Origin: Hyphomicrobiales bacterium
GTDB lineage: Bacteria; Pseudomonadota; Alphaproteobacteria; Rhizobiales; Beijerinckiaceae
Reading direction: 5' to 3'
Assembly: GCA_028869185.1 (NCBI GenBank)
Contig: JAGWTA010000009.1
Location: 27,258-91,257, forward strand
DNA length: 64,000 nucleotides
Position 1 is the stretch's first letter. Every line of letters begins with the position of its first letter. The notes beneath the pieces are model-generated. The model had not been told where the DNA came from and ran no database searches. It saw only the letters and a program-made list of their open reading frames with translations. Shown one piece after another: positions 32,466 to 41,778 of the stretch. A program made the position numbers and the translations under genes.

Positions 32466-35246
32466 TTAACCCAATCGTTCAAGAGCCGTTCTTATTTTCG
32501 CAATGCGCGCATGCGCTTCCTCGAGACGCTCGCGATTTTCCTCGACAACTTCCTCGGGCGCGCGCGCGACAAAATCGGCGTTGCCGAGCTTGGCCTCGAT
32601 TTTCCTCGCATCGGCTTCGACCTTGCCGATTTCCTTTTGCAGCCGCGCTTTCTCTGCGGCGAAATCGATCGCGCCTTCGAGCGGCAGCGCCGCCGTCATG
32701 CCTCGCACGAGGAATTGCGCCGAGCCTGGAGGCGCCGCCATGCCGAAGGTGATTTCGCTGGCGCGCGCCAGACGCTTTATCGTGTCGCTCCATTTCGTCG
32801 CGCGCTCCTTGGCCTGCGCATCGGCGCCGATGAGCACGAGAGGAATTTGCGCGCCGGCGGGCACGTTCATTTCCGAGCGCACGGAGCGCATTTCGGAAAC
32901 GAGTTCGATCATCCAGCCGATTTCAGCTTCTGCATCTGCGGCCGCAAGGCCCTGCAGCGCAGGCCATGGCGCGAGCGCCAGAAGACTTTCGCGCGCCGGC
33001 CCCTGCGCACCCTTGATCGCCCATAATTCCTCGGTGAGAAACGGCATGAACGGGTGCAGCAGTTTGAAAATGACGTCGAGCGTCCAGGCCGTCGTTGCGC
33101 GCGTTTCAGCCTTGGCGGCTTCGTCCGCGCCCTGAAAAAGCGGCTTGGCAAGCTCGAGATACCAGTCGCAGAAGACGTTCCAGACGAAACGATAGACCGC
33201 ATTGGCTGCATCGTTGAAACGATAGGCTTCGATGGCGCCCGTCGTTTCCACAACGGCCGCCTGCGCTTCGCCGACGATCCAGCGATTGAGCTGATTTTTG
33301 TTTCGTGCAGGGTCGTAACCTGCGACGCGCACGCAACCGTTCATTTCCGCAAAGCGCGCTGCGTTCCAGAGTTTCGTTGCGAAATTGCGGTAACCTTCGA
33401 CACGCGCCGTCGCCAGCTTGATGTCGCGTCCCTGCGCGGCCATAGCCGCCAGGGTGAAGCGCAGCGCATCCGCGCCATATTGATCGATCAGGTTGAGCGG
33501 ATCGATGACATTGCCTTTCGACTTCGACATCTTGGCGCCCTTCTCGTCGCGGACGAGCGCGTGAATGTAGACGTCTTTGAAAGGCGCATCCTTCATGAAG
33601 TGCTTGCCCATCATCATCATGCGGGCGACCCAGAAGAAGATGATGTCGAATCCGGTGACCAGCGCGCTTGTGGGATAAAAGCGCTTCACCTCCGCCGTGT
33701 CGTCCGGCCAGCCGAGCGTCGAGAACGGCCAGAGCGCGGAAGAAAACCACGTGTCGAGCACGTCTTCGTCGCGCGTGATGAAATCGGGATAGTCGGCCGG
33801 GTTTTCCGCGATGCGGCCGGCTTCGACATCGTCGAGAATTTCGCGCGCCGTTGCATCGGTCAGCGCCTGCACGAGGGCGTCATCGTAGTTTTCCGCGACA
33901 TAAACGCCGCCCCAGTCCGAATACCAGGCGGGAATCTGGTGGCCCCACCAGAGCTGCCGCGAGATGCACCATGGCTGAATGTTTTCGAGCCAGTCGAAAT
34001 AGGTCTTTTCCCAGTTTTTGGGAACGAAGGTTGTTTCGCCCTCGCGCACCGATTGCAACGCGGGCTGCGCGAGCGTGTGCGCATCGACATACCACTGGTC
34101 TGTCAGGAAGGGCTCGATGATGACGCCTGAACGATCGCCATACGGCGCCTGCAGCACATGCGGCTCGATCTTGTCGAGCAGGCCGCGCGCCTCCATCTTC
34201 TCGACCACGCGCTTGCGCACGGCTTCGCGCGTCTGGCCGTGCAGATCGGCGATCGTTTCCTGAAGTTCGCTGCTGTCCGCGACGCCGTCGAGAAAGCCCT
34301 CGTTATCGCGCAGGATCACGCGCGCTTCCGTATCCAGGATGGAGATCTGCGCGAGATCGTGGCGCTTTCCGACTTCGAAGTCGTTGAAATCGTGCGCGGG
34401 CGTTATCTTCACCGCGCCGGTGCCCTTTTCGGGATCGGAATAGGTATCCGCAACGACCGGAATGAGACGGCCAACCAGCGGCAGGCGCACACGCGCGCCA
34501 TGCAAATGCATGTAGCGCTCGTCATCGGGATGCACGGCGACGCCGCTGTCCCCCAGCATCGTCTCGGGGCGCGTGGTGGCCACGACAATGAATTCGCCCG
34601 TATCCTTGCCCGCCGCATCGACAACCGGATATCGAAAATACCAGAGCGAGCCCTTGGTCTCGACCTGTTGCACTTCGAGATCGGAAATCGCGGTCTGCAA
34701 TTTCGGATCCCAGTTGACGAGACGCTTGTCCTTGTAGATCAGGCCTTCGCGATAAAGCTGCACGAACACTTTCACGACAGCGCGCGAAAGGCCCTCGTCC
34801 ATTGTGAACCGTTCGCGCGACCAGTCGCAGGAGGCGCCGAGGCGCTTCAACTGGTTGACGATGGTTCCACCCGATTCCGCCTTCCAAGCCCACACACGCT
34901 CAAGAAACGCCTCGCGCCCCATGTCGCGGCGGCCCGGCTCGTTGCGCTCGGCAAGCTGACGCTCGACCACCATTTGTGTGGCGATGCCCGCATGGTCCGT
35001 GCCTGGCTGCCACAAAACATCCTTCCCGCGCATGCGCTCGAAACGGCACAGCACATCCTGCAGCGTGTTGTTGAGCGCGTGGCCCATGTGCAGAGAGCCC
35101 GTCACATTGGGCGGCGGGATCACCATGCTATAGGGCTGCGCCTGCGCGCGGTCGGCGCGCCCGGCGCGAAAGGCCTGCCCATCCTCCCAGGCTGTGGCGA
35201 TGCGGGTTTCGACGGCGGCGGGATCGAAGGTCTTTTCCATAGTCAT
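32466..35246 (-). CDS. valS: valyl-tRNA synthetase
   Basis: Class I synthetase charging tRNA-Val, 926 residues. HIGH motif as HMGH (53-56) in PPNVTGSLHMGHALNN; KMSKS is intact near residues 572-576 (KGAKMSKSKGN). The editing domain (CP1) lies between, and the C-terminal coiled coil (AAEKARLQKEIGKVEADARKIEAKLG) is typical of ValRS. Start ATG at 35246; an upstream in-frame Met adds unrelated sequence. Confidence 0.97.
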   Translation of the reverse strand: MTMEKTFDPAAVETRIATAWEDGQAFRAGRADRAQAQPYSMVIPPPNVTGSLHMGHALNNTLQDVLCRFERMRGKDVLWQPGTDHAGIATQMVVERQLAERNEPGRRDMGREAFLERVWAWKAESGGTIVNQLKRLGASCDWSRERFTMDEGLSRAVVKVFVQLYREGLIYKDKRLVNWDPKLQTAISDLEVQQVETKGSLWYFRYPVVDAAGKDTGEFIVVATTRPETMLGDSGVAVHPDDERYMHLHGARVRLPLVGRLIPVVADTYSDPEKGTGAVKITPAHDFNDFEVGKRHDLAQISILDTEARVILRDNEGFLDGVADSSELQETIADLHGQTREAVRKRVVEKMEARGLLDKIEPHVLQAPYGDRSGVIIEPFLTDQWYVDAHTLAQPALQSVREGETTFVPKNWEKTYFDWLENIQPWCISRQLWWGHQIPAWYSDWGGVYVAENYDDALVQALTDATAREILDDVEAGRIAENPADYPDFITRDEDVLDTWFSSALWPFSTLGWPDDTAEVKRFYPTSALVTGFDIIFFWVARMMMMGKHFMKDAPFKDVYIHALVRDEKGAKMSKSKGNVIDPLNLIDQYGADALRFTLAAMAAQGRDIKLATARVEGYRNFATKLWNAARFAEMNGCVRVAGYDPARNKNQLNRWIVGEAQAAVVETTGAIEAYRFNDAANAVYRFVWNVFCDWYLELAKPLFQGADEAAKAETRATTAWTLDVIFKLLHPFMPFLTEELWAIKGAQGPARESLLALAPWPALQGLAAADAEAEIGWMIELVSEMRSVRSEMNVPAGAQIPLVLIGADAQAKERATKWSDTIKRLARASEITFGMAAPPGSAQFLVRGMTAALPLEGAIDFAAEKARLQKEIGKVEADARKIEAKLGNADFVARAPEEVVEENRERLEEAHARIAKIRTALERLG

Positions 35247-35372
35247 GAACGAGGGTTTAGCGGCCCTGAACGCGCAAGTCAGCCCTCGATAGCGATTTTC
35301 GCCCGCTACATTGCACTGCGGAACTTTCAGCAACCGCCCGCGTTAACCCTTCATCAATTGGAGAATGCGGAC

Positions 35373-36032
35373 ATGAAAAAAGCTACCATTGCCGTTCTGG
35401 TTTCGTCGCTGGCGCTTGGCGTTGTCGCCGCGCCCGCATTTGCGCAGGTGGCCGGTGGCGTCACGACGAGCGTGCAGGTCAATTCGGTGCTGGCCAAGGG
35501 CTGGAGCGTGAAGCGCACGGTGCTGGGCCAAGACATTCATGACGAAAAAGGCGTCAAGATCGGCGATATCGATGACGTTCTCGTCGACAAGGCGACTGGC
35601 CATGCCCAACCGCTTGTGGGCGTCGGCGGCTTTCTGGGAATCGGGGAGCATTATGTCGCCATCGACTCCAAGGCGCTGCGCCTCGTGAACAACAAGCTGG
35701 TCTGGACGGGTGTAACGAAGGATGCGGTGAAGGCTATGCCGGCCATCGATCGTTCGAAGCTTCCGGCCGGCGTGGTGAGCCTGAAGAAAAGCGTGCTCGG
35801 GTCAAGCGTCCATAATGCGGCCAAGGAGACGGTCGGCAAGATCGAGGACGTGATCATTGCGCCCGACGGTTCGGCCTCGTTCGCCATCCTCAGCGCCGGC
35901 TCGTATCTTGCGATGGACAAGCATGACGTCGCCATACCGATTTCGCAGTTCAAGATGGACGGCGACTTTCAGTTGCCCAATGCGACGAAGGATATGCTGC
36001 GCGCCTTGCCGCCGTTCGTTTACGCACACTGA
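35373..36032 (+). CDS. secreted PRC-barrel domain protein (two barrels)
   Basis: 219 residues with a signal peptide (LVSSLALGVVAAPAFA). Two PRC-barrel-like repeats follow: one around GQDIHDEKGVKIGDIDDVLVDKATGHAQPLVGVGGFLGIGEHYVAID and a second around GSSVHNAAKETVGKIEDVIIAPDGSASFAILS (described here by key residues only). PRC-barrels bind RNA or protein partners in other systems; the role of secreted alphaproteobacterial versions is unknown. ATG at 35373 has TTGGAGAATG upstream. A terminator follows. Confidence 0.85.
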   Translation: MKKATIAVLVSSLALGVVAAPAFAQVAGGVTTSVQVNSVLAKGWSVKRTVLGQDIHDEKGVKIGDIDDVLVDKATGHAQPLVGVGGFLGIGEHYVAIDSKALRLVNNKLVWTGVTKDAVKAMPAIDRSKLPAGVVSLKKSVLGSSVHNAAKETVGKIEDVIIAPDGSASFAILSAGSYLAMDKHDVAIPISQFKMDGDFQLPNATKDMLRALPPFVYAH

Positions 36033-36050
36033 TTACGCCTCCACACGAGA

Positions 36051-36079
36051 AAGGCCGGGTCAAAGACCCGGCCTTTTTT
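36051..36079 (+). terminator. rho-independent terminator after the PRC-barrel gene
   Basis: Stem AAGGCCGGGT / ACCCGGCCTT (10 bp), 5-base loop, followed by TTTTC. On the minus strand it could also serve eno, whose stop lies 38 bases away. Confidence 0.88.
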
Positions 36080-36116
36080 CGTTTGCTCTCCGCGCGGACG
36101 GCGATCCCGGGAAAAG

Positions 36117-37442
<1,326 letters not shown>

Positions 37443-37690
37443 TTACGCTGGAGAGGCCGTTTTCGGAAGTGCGGCGCAGGCTCGCCACCCAGAATTGTTG
37501 GGATGTTGATTAAAGGGCGTTTATTCCTATTCTGTCCCGCGCCGGGCTATGTCGTTAAAGCAAGAACACGCTTCAAAAATGTCTTTTGACAACGGTCCGG
37601 CGACGCGATTCCGGGCTTGAAACAAAATTTGCCAAAGCAGACGTGGCAGAGATAAATTGCGAGAAACCGTTTCCCAATATATGCAGTTTA

Positions 37691-38419
37691 ATGATGTCGA
37701 ATCTCGGCAGTGAGCCATTGCTCCATCTTTTGGCATCCATTGATGGATGCAAGACAATCTTCGATGTCGAACAACGGCTATTACGAGCACTTCAGAATGT
37801 AGGCGTAGAGTATATATTCGGCGCAATGGCGACCGAGCCGCCAACATCGGGCGAAGCTGTAAGACAAGCCGTTATTTTCAATTCCTGGCCACAGGAATGG
37901 CTGAAACACTATATCGATAACGATTATATTCGATACGATCCAAAATTTCAGCATGTGCTTCGCCACCGAGGCGTCGCCATCTGGCAAGAAGTTGCCCAGA
38001 GGGCAGAATACGCCGATGGACGCTTTGTCATGGAAGAAGCACGCGAGGTTGGATTGGAGTCGGGCGTCACATTCGCGTTGCCTTCCTCGCCAGGTCTGGA
38101 AGCGGTTGTTTCCGTGGCGGGGAGAGAAACGGCTCTGCATGGAAATCGGCTCGAAGAAGCGCTTTTTCTTTGTCAGTTCGCTCTTGGCAAAGTTGCGGCA
38201 ATAATGGCGCGTACGGCTTTCCTGCCTGTGGCGCTCACGCCGCGCGAGATTGATATTCTTAAATGGGCGTGCGACGGAAAAACGGATTGGGAAATCAGCT
38301 GCATTTTGGGCATTTCGAACCACACAGCCGACAAATACATGCGCCGCTTGCGAGTAAAACTCAATGCAGGTTCGCGCGCGCATATGGTTGCGCAAGCTTT
38401 CAGGGCCGGCGTTTTCTAG
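37691..38419 (+). CDS. solo LuxR-family quorum-sensing regulator, copy 1
   Basis: 242-residue regulator with an N-terminal autoinducer-binding domain and a C-terminal GerE helix-turn-helix. The acyl-homoserine-lactone pocket residues of TraR/LuxR numbering are all present in register: W57 and Y61 in EWLKHY, D70-P71 in RYDP, W85 in AIWQEV and a Gly near 113 (ESGVTF). The HTH reads LTPREIDILKWACDGKTDWEIS...HTADKYMRRLRVKLNA. No luxI synthase is within the window, hence a solo or distal receptor. Start is uncertain: two ATGs at 37691 and 37694, with no clear Shine-Dalgarno. Divergent from eno. Paralogue of the next gene. Confidence 0.85.
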   Translation: MMSNLGSEPLLHLLASIDGCKTIFDVEQRLLRALQNVGVEYIFGAMATEPPTSGEAVRQAVIFNSWPQEWLKHYIDNDYIRYDPKFQHVLRHRGVAIWQEVAQRAEYADGRFVMEEAREVGLESGVTFALPSSPGLEAVVSVAGRETALHGNRLEEALFLCQFALGKVAAIMARTAFLPVALTPREIDILKWACDGKTDWEISCILGISNHTADKYMRRLRVKLNAGSRAHMVAQAFRAGVF

Positions 38420-38429
38420 GCGGGGAAGC

Positions 38430-38612
38430 TAGCGAACGATAGGCCTTGCGCGCGCCATTGCCATATAGCGCTTCTTTGTCGCCGTAGCGCATCAACGGTC
38501 TTGTGCATACCCGATCGACGTGCTCGCGGGAACCGCCGCGCGGCCGATCAATCCCTGCAACAGGGTTACGCCCGCAACGGCTGCGGGACTGCCGCGCAAA
38601 TCCTTGATTTCG
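38430..38612 (-). pseudogene. decayed copy of the 5' part of eno
   Basis: On the minus strand this stretch translates in pieces to enolase-like fragments: REIKDLRGSP against [23 protein letters not shown] against [13 protein letters not shown], and after a stop and frame change RYGDKEALYGNGARKAY against [17 protein letters not shown]. At the DNA level it aligns with 37197-37385. The start codon is gone because about 85 bases between the eno 5' end and its upstream region are deleted in this copy. The adjoining 38613-38680 still matches the eno-luxR intergenic sequence (GCTCGCCAC...CAGAATTGTTGG). It is part of a segmental duplication that also produced the second luxR. Confidence 0.8.
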
Positions 38613-38756
38613 CGGCGGCGCAGGGCTCGCCACCAGAATTGTTGGCATGTTGCTGACAGGGTCTTTATTCCTGCGCAATACACAAAAAACTTGCTGCGGA
38701 GGGGCAAACCTCTTTAAAATATCGTCCGGCGTTCCATCAAACTCCAGCGGTCGTGA

Positions 38757-39488
38757 ATGCCCAAAGCGCCTTTACTGCAATCTTACGACGACCTCGCGCG
38801 CATCGATCAAGCGCATTCGCTGGAGCAGCTCGAGGATGCCATCATCGATGTGATGCGCGGGCATGGCGGTGAGAAAACCTTCGCCGCGCGCATACCGCTG
38901 GGCGAAATGCGCCGCGAAGACGCCTACTCCTATTTTATTCTCAATCGATGGCATGCCGAGTGGCGCGCGCGCTACGTGGAAAACGACTATCTCCTGATCG
39001 ATCCGATTTTTCGCCGCACCATCGGATTTTTCGGCTTGTTGCGCTGGAACGAGGTGCTGGATGCAACGTCCGACCCGGATGGCCGTCGAATGATGTATGA
39101 AATGGCCGAATTCGGCCTTCGGCAAGGGGTCACTGTTTCGTTGCCCTTGCGCGGAGGCGCCCGCGCCGCTTTTTCCATTGCCGGGCGCCAGATGGATCTC
39201 TCCCCCGCGCAGGCAGAAAAAGTCGAGTTTGTTTGCCAATTCGCTCTCACAAAGGCGCTTTCGCTGAATGCTTCCGCGTCGTCTCGCAAATCGCCGCCGA
39301 AGTTGACGCCCAGGGAGCGCGACGTTTTGCTTTGTGTCAGCGAAGGCAAAACGGATTGGGAAATCAGCAAGATCTTGGGGGTGTCGGCATCCGCAACCGA
39401 TAAATACATGCGCCAGTTGCGGCTGAAACTGAATGCAGCGAGCCGCGCGCACATGGTCGCGCAAGCCTTCAGGGCGGGCGTTTTCTAG
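38757..39488 (+). CDS. solo LuxR-family quorum-sensing regulator, copy 2
   Basis: 243 residues, same architecture as the gene at 37691. Pocket residues are again in register: W57 and Y61 in EWRARY, D70-P71 in LIDP, W85 in LLRWNEV, Gly in RQGVTVSL. The DNA-binding domain is nearly identical to copy 1 (GKTDWEIS...DKYMRQLRLKLNAASRAHMVAQAFRAGVF), while the ligand domain has diverged, so the two may read similar DNA sites but different signals. ATG at 38757. Behind it lies the 18-bp palindrome at 39500. No luxI nearby. Confidence 0.87.
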   Translation: MPKAPLLQSYDDLARIDQAHSLEQLEDAIIDVMRGHGGEKTFAARIPLGEMRREDAYSYFILNRWHAEWRARYVENDYLLIDPIFRRTIGFFGLLRWNEVLDATSDPDGRRMMYEMAEFGLRQGVTVSLPLRGGARAAFSIAGRQMDLSPAQAEKVEFVCQFALTKALSLNASASSRKSPPKLTPRERDVLLCVSEGKTDWEISKILGVSASATDKYMRQLRLKLNAASRAHMVAQAFRAGVF

Positions 39489-39499
39489 CGGGTTGTCAA

Positions 39500-39517
39500 G
39501 GTACGGAAATCCGTACC
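39500..39517. promoter_or_regulatory. 18-bp perfect palindrome downstream of luxR copy 2 (lux-box-like)
   Basis: GGTACGGAAATCCGTACC is a perfect 18-bp dyad located 12 bases after the second luxR stop and 247 bases before queF. Length and symmetry are those of LuxR-type binding sites (lux boxes are 18-20 bp). A terminator is less likely because no T-run follows and the loop would be only 2-4 bases. Whether a LuxR binds here is untested. Confidence 0.4.
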
Positions 39518-39763
39518 TGCGCCGGACGAGCGATTCTCGCATAATTGGGCGTGGAGCGTTTCGGCGCTCCTGAGGAGGCGGCTTGATGTGGCGCGAGCAG
39601 CTCCGGGGGGCAAGCTCCGCCTTTTGGTGCGCGACACATCGCCCCTCCTCATTCGGCCGCCGCGCGACTTGTCGCGCAATGCTCGCCACCCAAACCGACG
39701 CGACTCCTCTCGCAATATTGCGTGCGACTTGCCTGGCGGGTTCGCCGCCCATAATTCTCCATC

Positions 39764-40222
39764 ATGAAAACAAGAACGCAGCCGCGACTTCTCGGCAAAC
39801 CGACCGCCCTGCCCGCCTCGCCCGATCAGGCCGAACTCGACCGCGTGCCCAATCCGCATCCGGACGCGCTTTATGTCGCGCGATTCACCCAGCCCGAATT
39901 CACATCGATCTGCCCTGTGACCGGCCAACCCGATTTCGCCCATCTCGTGATCGATTACGCGCCCGCGCGGTGGCTGGTCGAATCAAAATCGCTCAAGCTC
40001 TATCTTGCCGCCTTCCGCAATCACGGCGCCTTCCATGAGGATTGCACCGTGCGCGTCGGCAAGGACCTCGTCGCATTGCTGAAACCGCGCTGGCTGCGGA
40101 TCGGCGGTTACTGGTATCCGCGAGGGGGCATGCCCATCGACGTGTTCTGGCAGACGGGCGCGCCGCCGAAAGGCGTGTGGCTGCCCGATCAGGGCGTGCC
40201 GTCCTATCGCGGGCGCGGCTGA
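39764..40222 (+). CDS. queF: NADPH-dependent 7-cyano-7-deazaguanine reductase QueF (short type)
   Basis: Reduces preQ0 to preQ1 in queuosine synthesis, in the cytosol. 152 residues, the unimodular YkvM-type length. The T-fold signature [11 protein letters not shown] (48-58) holds the nucleophile Cys50 and Asp57; the QueF motif [21 protein letters not shown] begins at Glu73. ATG at 39764. No preQ1 riboswitch was recognised upstream. No other queuosine genes are adjacent. Confidence 0.95.
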   Translation: MKTRTQPRLLGKPTALPASPDQAELDRVPNPHPDALYVARFTQPEFTSICPVTGQPDFAHLVIDYAPARWLVESKSLKLYLAAFRNHGAFHEDCTVRVGKDLVALLKPRWLRIGGYWYPRGGMPIDVFWQTGAPPKGVWLPDQGVPSYRGRG

Positions 40223-40873
40223 TCAGCGACCAGCCGGATCCTGCCCACTCGGGAAATCCTGCGGCGCAAAGCGCGGCCTGCGCGGCTCTGGCGGCTCGTC
40301 CGCAGGCGCTATGTCGCGCGGCCGCGGCGGCTCGACGGGCTCGATTTTGCGCCGTGTGACCTTGGGCTTGGGCGGCGGCGGCGGTTTTGGCGGCGTCGCC
40401 GTCTCGAAACCGGGCGTCGCCGGTTGAGGCACATCGGCATTGGGCGGAACCTGCGCGGACAAGGGTTGTTCGGCGGGGGTCGGGGTCACAGTCGTGCCGC
40501 CCTTACAATCGGTCACCCACACGTCATAGACGGGGTGTTCCACGCCATGCAGGCCAGGGCTCGCGGCAAACATCCAGCCGGAGAAAATACGCTTGAACTT
40601 GTGATCGTCCTGCAATTCGTCGATTTCGACGAAGCTCGTCGTCTGCGGCGCTTCGGTCTGCGGGCGCGTGTAGCAAACGCGCGGCGTGATCTGCAGCGAG
40701 CCGAACTGCACGGTTTCGTCGATCGCGACCTCGAAAGCGATGATGCGGCCGGTGATTTTGTCGAGGCCCGCAAAAACAGCCGTCGGATGGCTGATTCGGT
40801 CAGCGCGCGCAGGCGCGCTGCTCGCCAGCGCCAAAGCCGCCGCGCCAATCAGGATTGATGAAATTCGCCGCAT
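40223..40873 (-). CDS. DUF2155 domain-containing secreted protein
   Basis: 216 residues with a signal peptide ([21 protein letters not shown]). The DUF2155 domain covers about residues 28-125: VFAGLDKITGRIIAFEVAIDETVQFGSLQITPRVCYTR (key residues only), then SFVEIDELQ and IFSGWMFAASPGLHGVEHPVYDVWVTDC, typical of this alphaproteobacterial family. The C-terminal ~85 residues are Pro/Arg/Lys-rich low complexity. ATG at 40873 follows GGAAGACG. Next to the NDUFA12-like gene as in many alphaproteobacteria; function unknown, possibly cell-envelope. Confidence 0.88.
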   Translation of the reverse strand: MRRISSILIGAAALALASSAPARADRISHPTAVFAGLDKITGRIIAFEVAIDETVQFGSLQITPRVCYTRPQTEAPQTTSFVEIDELQDDHKFKRIFSGWMFAASPGLHGVEHPVYDVWVTDCKGGTTVTPTPAEQPLSAQVPPNADVPQPATPGFETATPPKPPPPPKPKVTRRKIEPVEPPRPRDIAPADEPPEPRRPRFAPQDFPSGQDPAGR

Positions 40874-40922
40874 CGTCTTCCGTTGGTAGCGCACGCCCCA
40901 AAAAGCGCCAAGCCGCCGGGGC

Positions 40923-41330
40923 TCAGGCGCCGGGCGTCCAGGCCTCGTAATCGCCGGTTGCGGGCGGTCGCGCGCCCGCACGCAAGGTGGAGCCTAGCGG
41001 GCGCCAGGCTTGCGGGGTGCCCGTCATATTCGGTTGGAACGGCAGTTCCCACTCGCGCGCGACGTATTTTTCAACGGTGGGCGGCGTGTCGGTTGTATGG
41101 TTCAGCCAGCCGAACCAGCCCGGCGGCACCGCGGAGGCCTCTGTCTCGCCGTTGAAAATCACCCAGCGGCGCTCGAAGCCGAGCGCCGGATCGATCTTGC
41201 CGCCGCGCGTGCGGTAATACCGATTGCCGAACTCGTCGTCGCCGACAACCTCGCCCGTCCGCCAGGTATAGAATTGCGTGTTCCAGTTCTGGCCCTGCCA
41301 CCAGGTGAAAAAGCGGGTGAAGAGACTCAT
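40923..41330 (-). CDS. NDUFA12-like accessory subunit of NADH:ubiquinone oxidoreductase (complex I)
   Basis: 135-residue homologue of mitochondrial NDUFA12 (B17.2). Recognisable by GQNWNTQFYTWRTGEVVGDDEFGNRYYRTR (key residues GNxYYxxR) and RRWVIFNGETEASAVPPGWFGWLNHTTDTPP with the conserved WHGWLH-like region, the EWELPFQPNMTGTP segment and the final AWTP. Peripheral protein at the matrix/cytoplasmic arm of complex I; found in alphaproteobacteria. The nuo operon itself is not in the window. Confidence 0.94.
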   Translation of the reverse strand: MSLFTRFFTWWQGQNWNTQFYTWRTGEVVGDDEFGNRYYRTRGGKIDPALGFERRWVIFNGETEASAVPPGWFGWLNHTTDTPPTVEKYVAREWELPFQPNMTGTPQAWRPLGSTLRAGARPPATGDYEAWTPGA

Positions 41331-41526
41331 GGCGCGCCTTCTTTTGGCGATGCAAAATCGCGCGGACTATGGCGAGAGGCGGCGGCAATGTCCAGTTATC
41401 CCCTTTGCGCACAGGAACGAAAAATTTTTCCGCCGGCCCGGCTCGGCGCTCTTGCCGAATCTGCGCGATCGACCGAACGTAAGGCTCATTCCGACATCGG
41501 CGCTTTCCTCGCAATTCACAGGCTTT

Positions 41527-41542
41527 GCGCTAGATATAGTTT
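41527..41542. promoter_or_regulatory. NrdR box 1 upstream of nrdJ
   Basis: GCGCTAGATATAGTTT; its reverse complement (ACTATATCTAG core) matches the NrdR consensus ACACtATATATaGTGT. The centre lies 32 bp from that of box 2, three helical turns, the spacing known for NrdR site pairs. Confidence 0.7.
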
Positions 41543-41558
41543 TTTAAGGTTTTTGCGA

Positions 41559-41574
41559 ACACTATATCTTGACG
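41559..41574. promoter_or_regulatory. NrdR box 2 overlapping the putative nrdJ promoter
   Basis: ACACTATATCTTGACG has a perfect ACACTATAT half-site. CTTGAC (41568-41573) within it could be the -35 element, with CTAGTC (41592-41597) as -10, so bound NrdR would occlude RNA polymerase. Together with box 1 this predicts dATP/ATP-controlled repression of nrdJ. A leader of about 170 bases with GC-rich hairpins follows. Confidence 0.7.
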
Positions 41575-41778
41575 CGATCGCCGGACTCGCCCTAGTCTCG
41601 CCTTATTCGCTGAACGCAACGGGGGCGAGGCCGGACGCCGCGACGATTAACGCGGCGCCGGACAATGACTCATGCCCGGACGGCCAGGCGAAACGTGTTT
41701 TAGCAGCGTTCTGGAAGAGCACTCACAGGGCTGCGGCCCGCGCGGCGTTCGGCCGCGCGCAGACAGATTGGGACAGAC

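Noticed and set aside
39518..39763. preQ1 riboswitch, or another gene, upstream of queF
   Set aside because: No preQ1-I pseudoknot with its A-rich tail was found. The frames here (for example 39583-40038) are Arg/Ser-rich shadows.
39640..39763. third copy of the eno-luxR spacer
   Set aside because: GCTCGCCACCC recurs near 39679 but the similarity ends within about 12 bases, too short to infer another duplication.
41575..41778. adenosylcobalamin riboswitch in the nrdJ leader
   Set aside because: GC-rich hairpins are present, but I do not see the B12 box or the conserved core; the NrdR boxes are a sufficient regulatory explanation.
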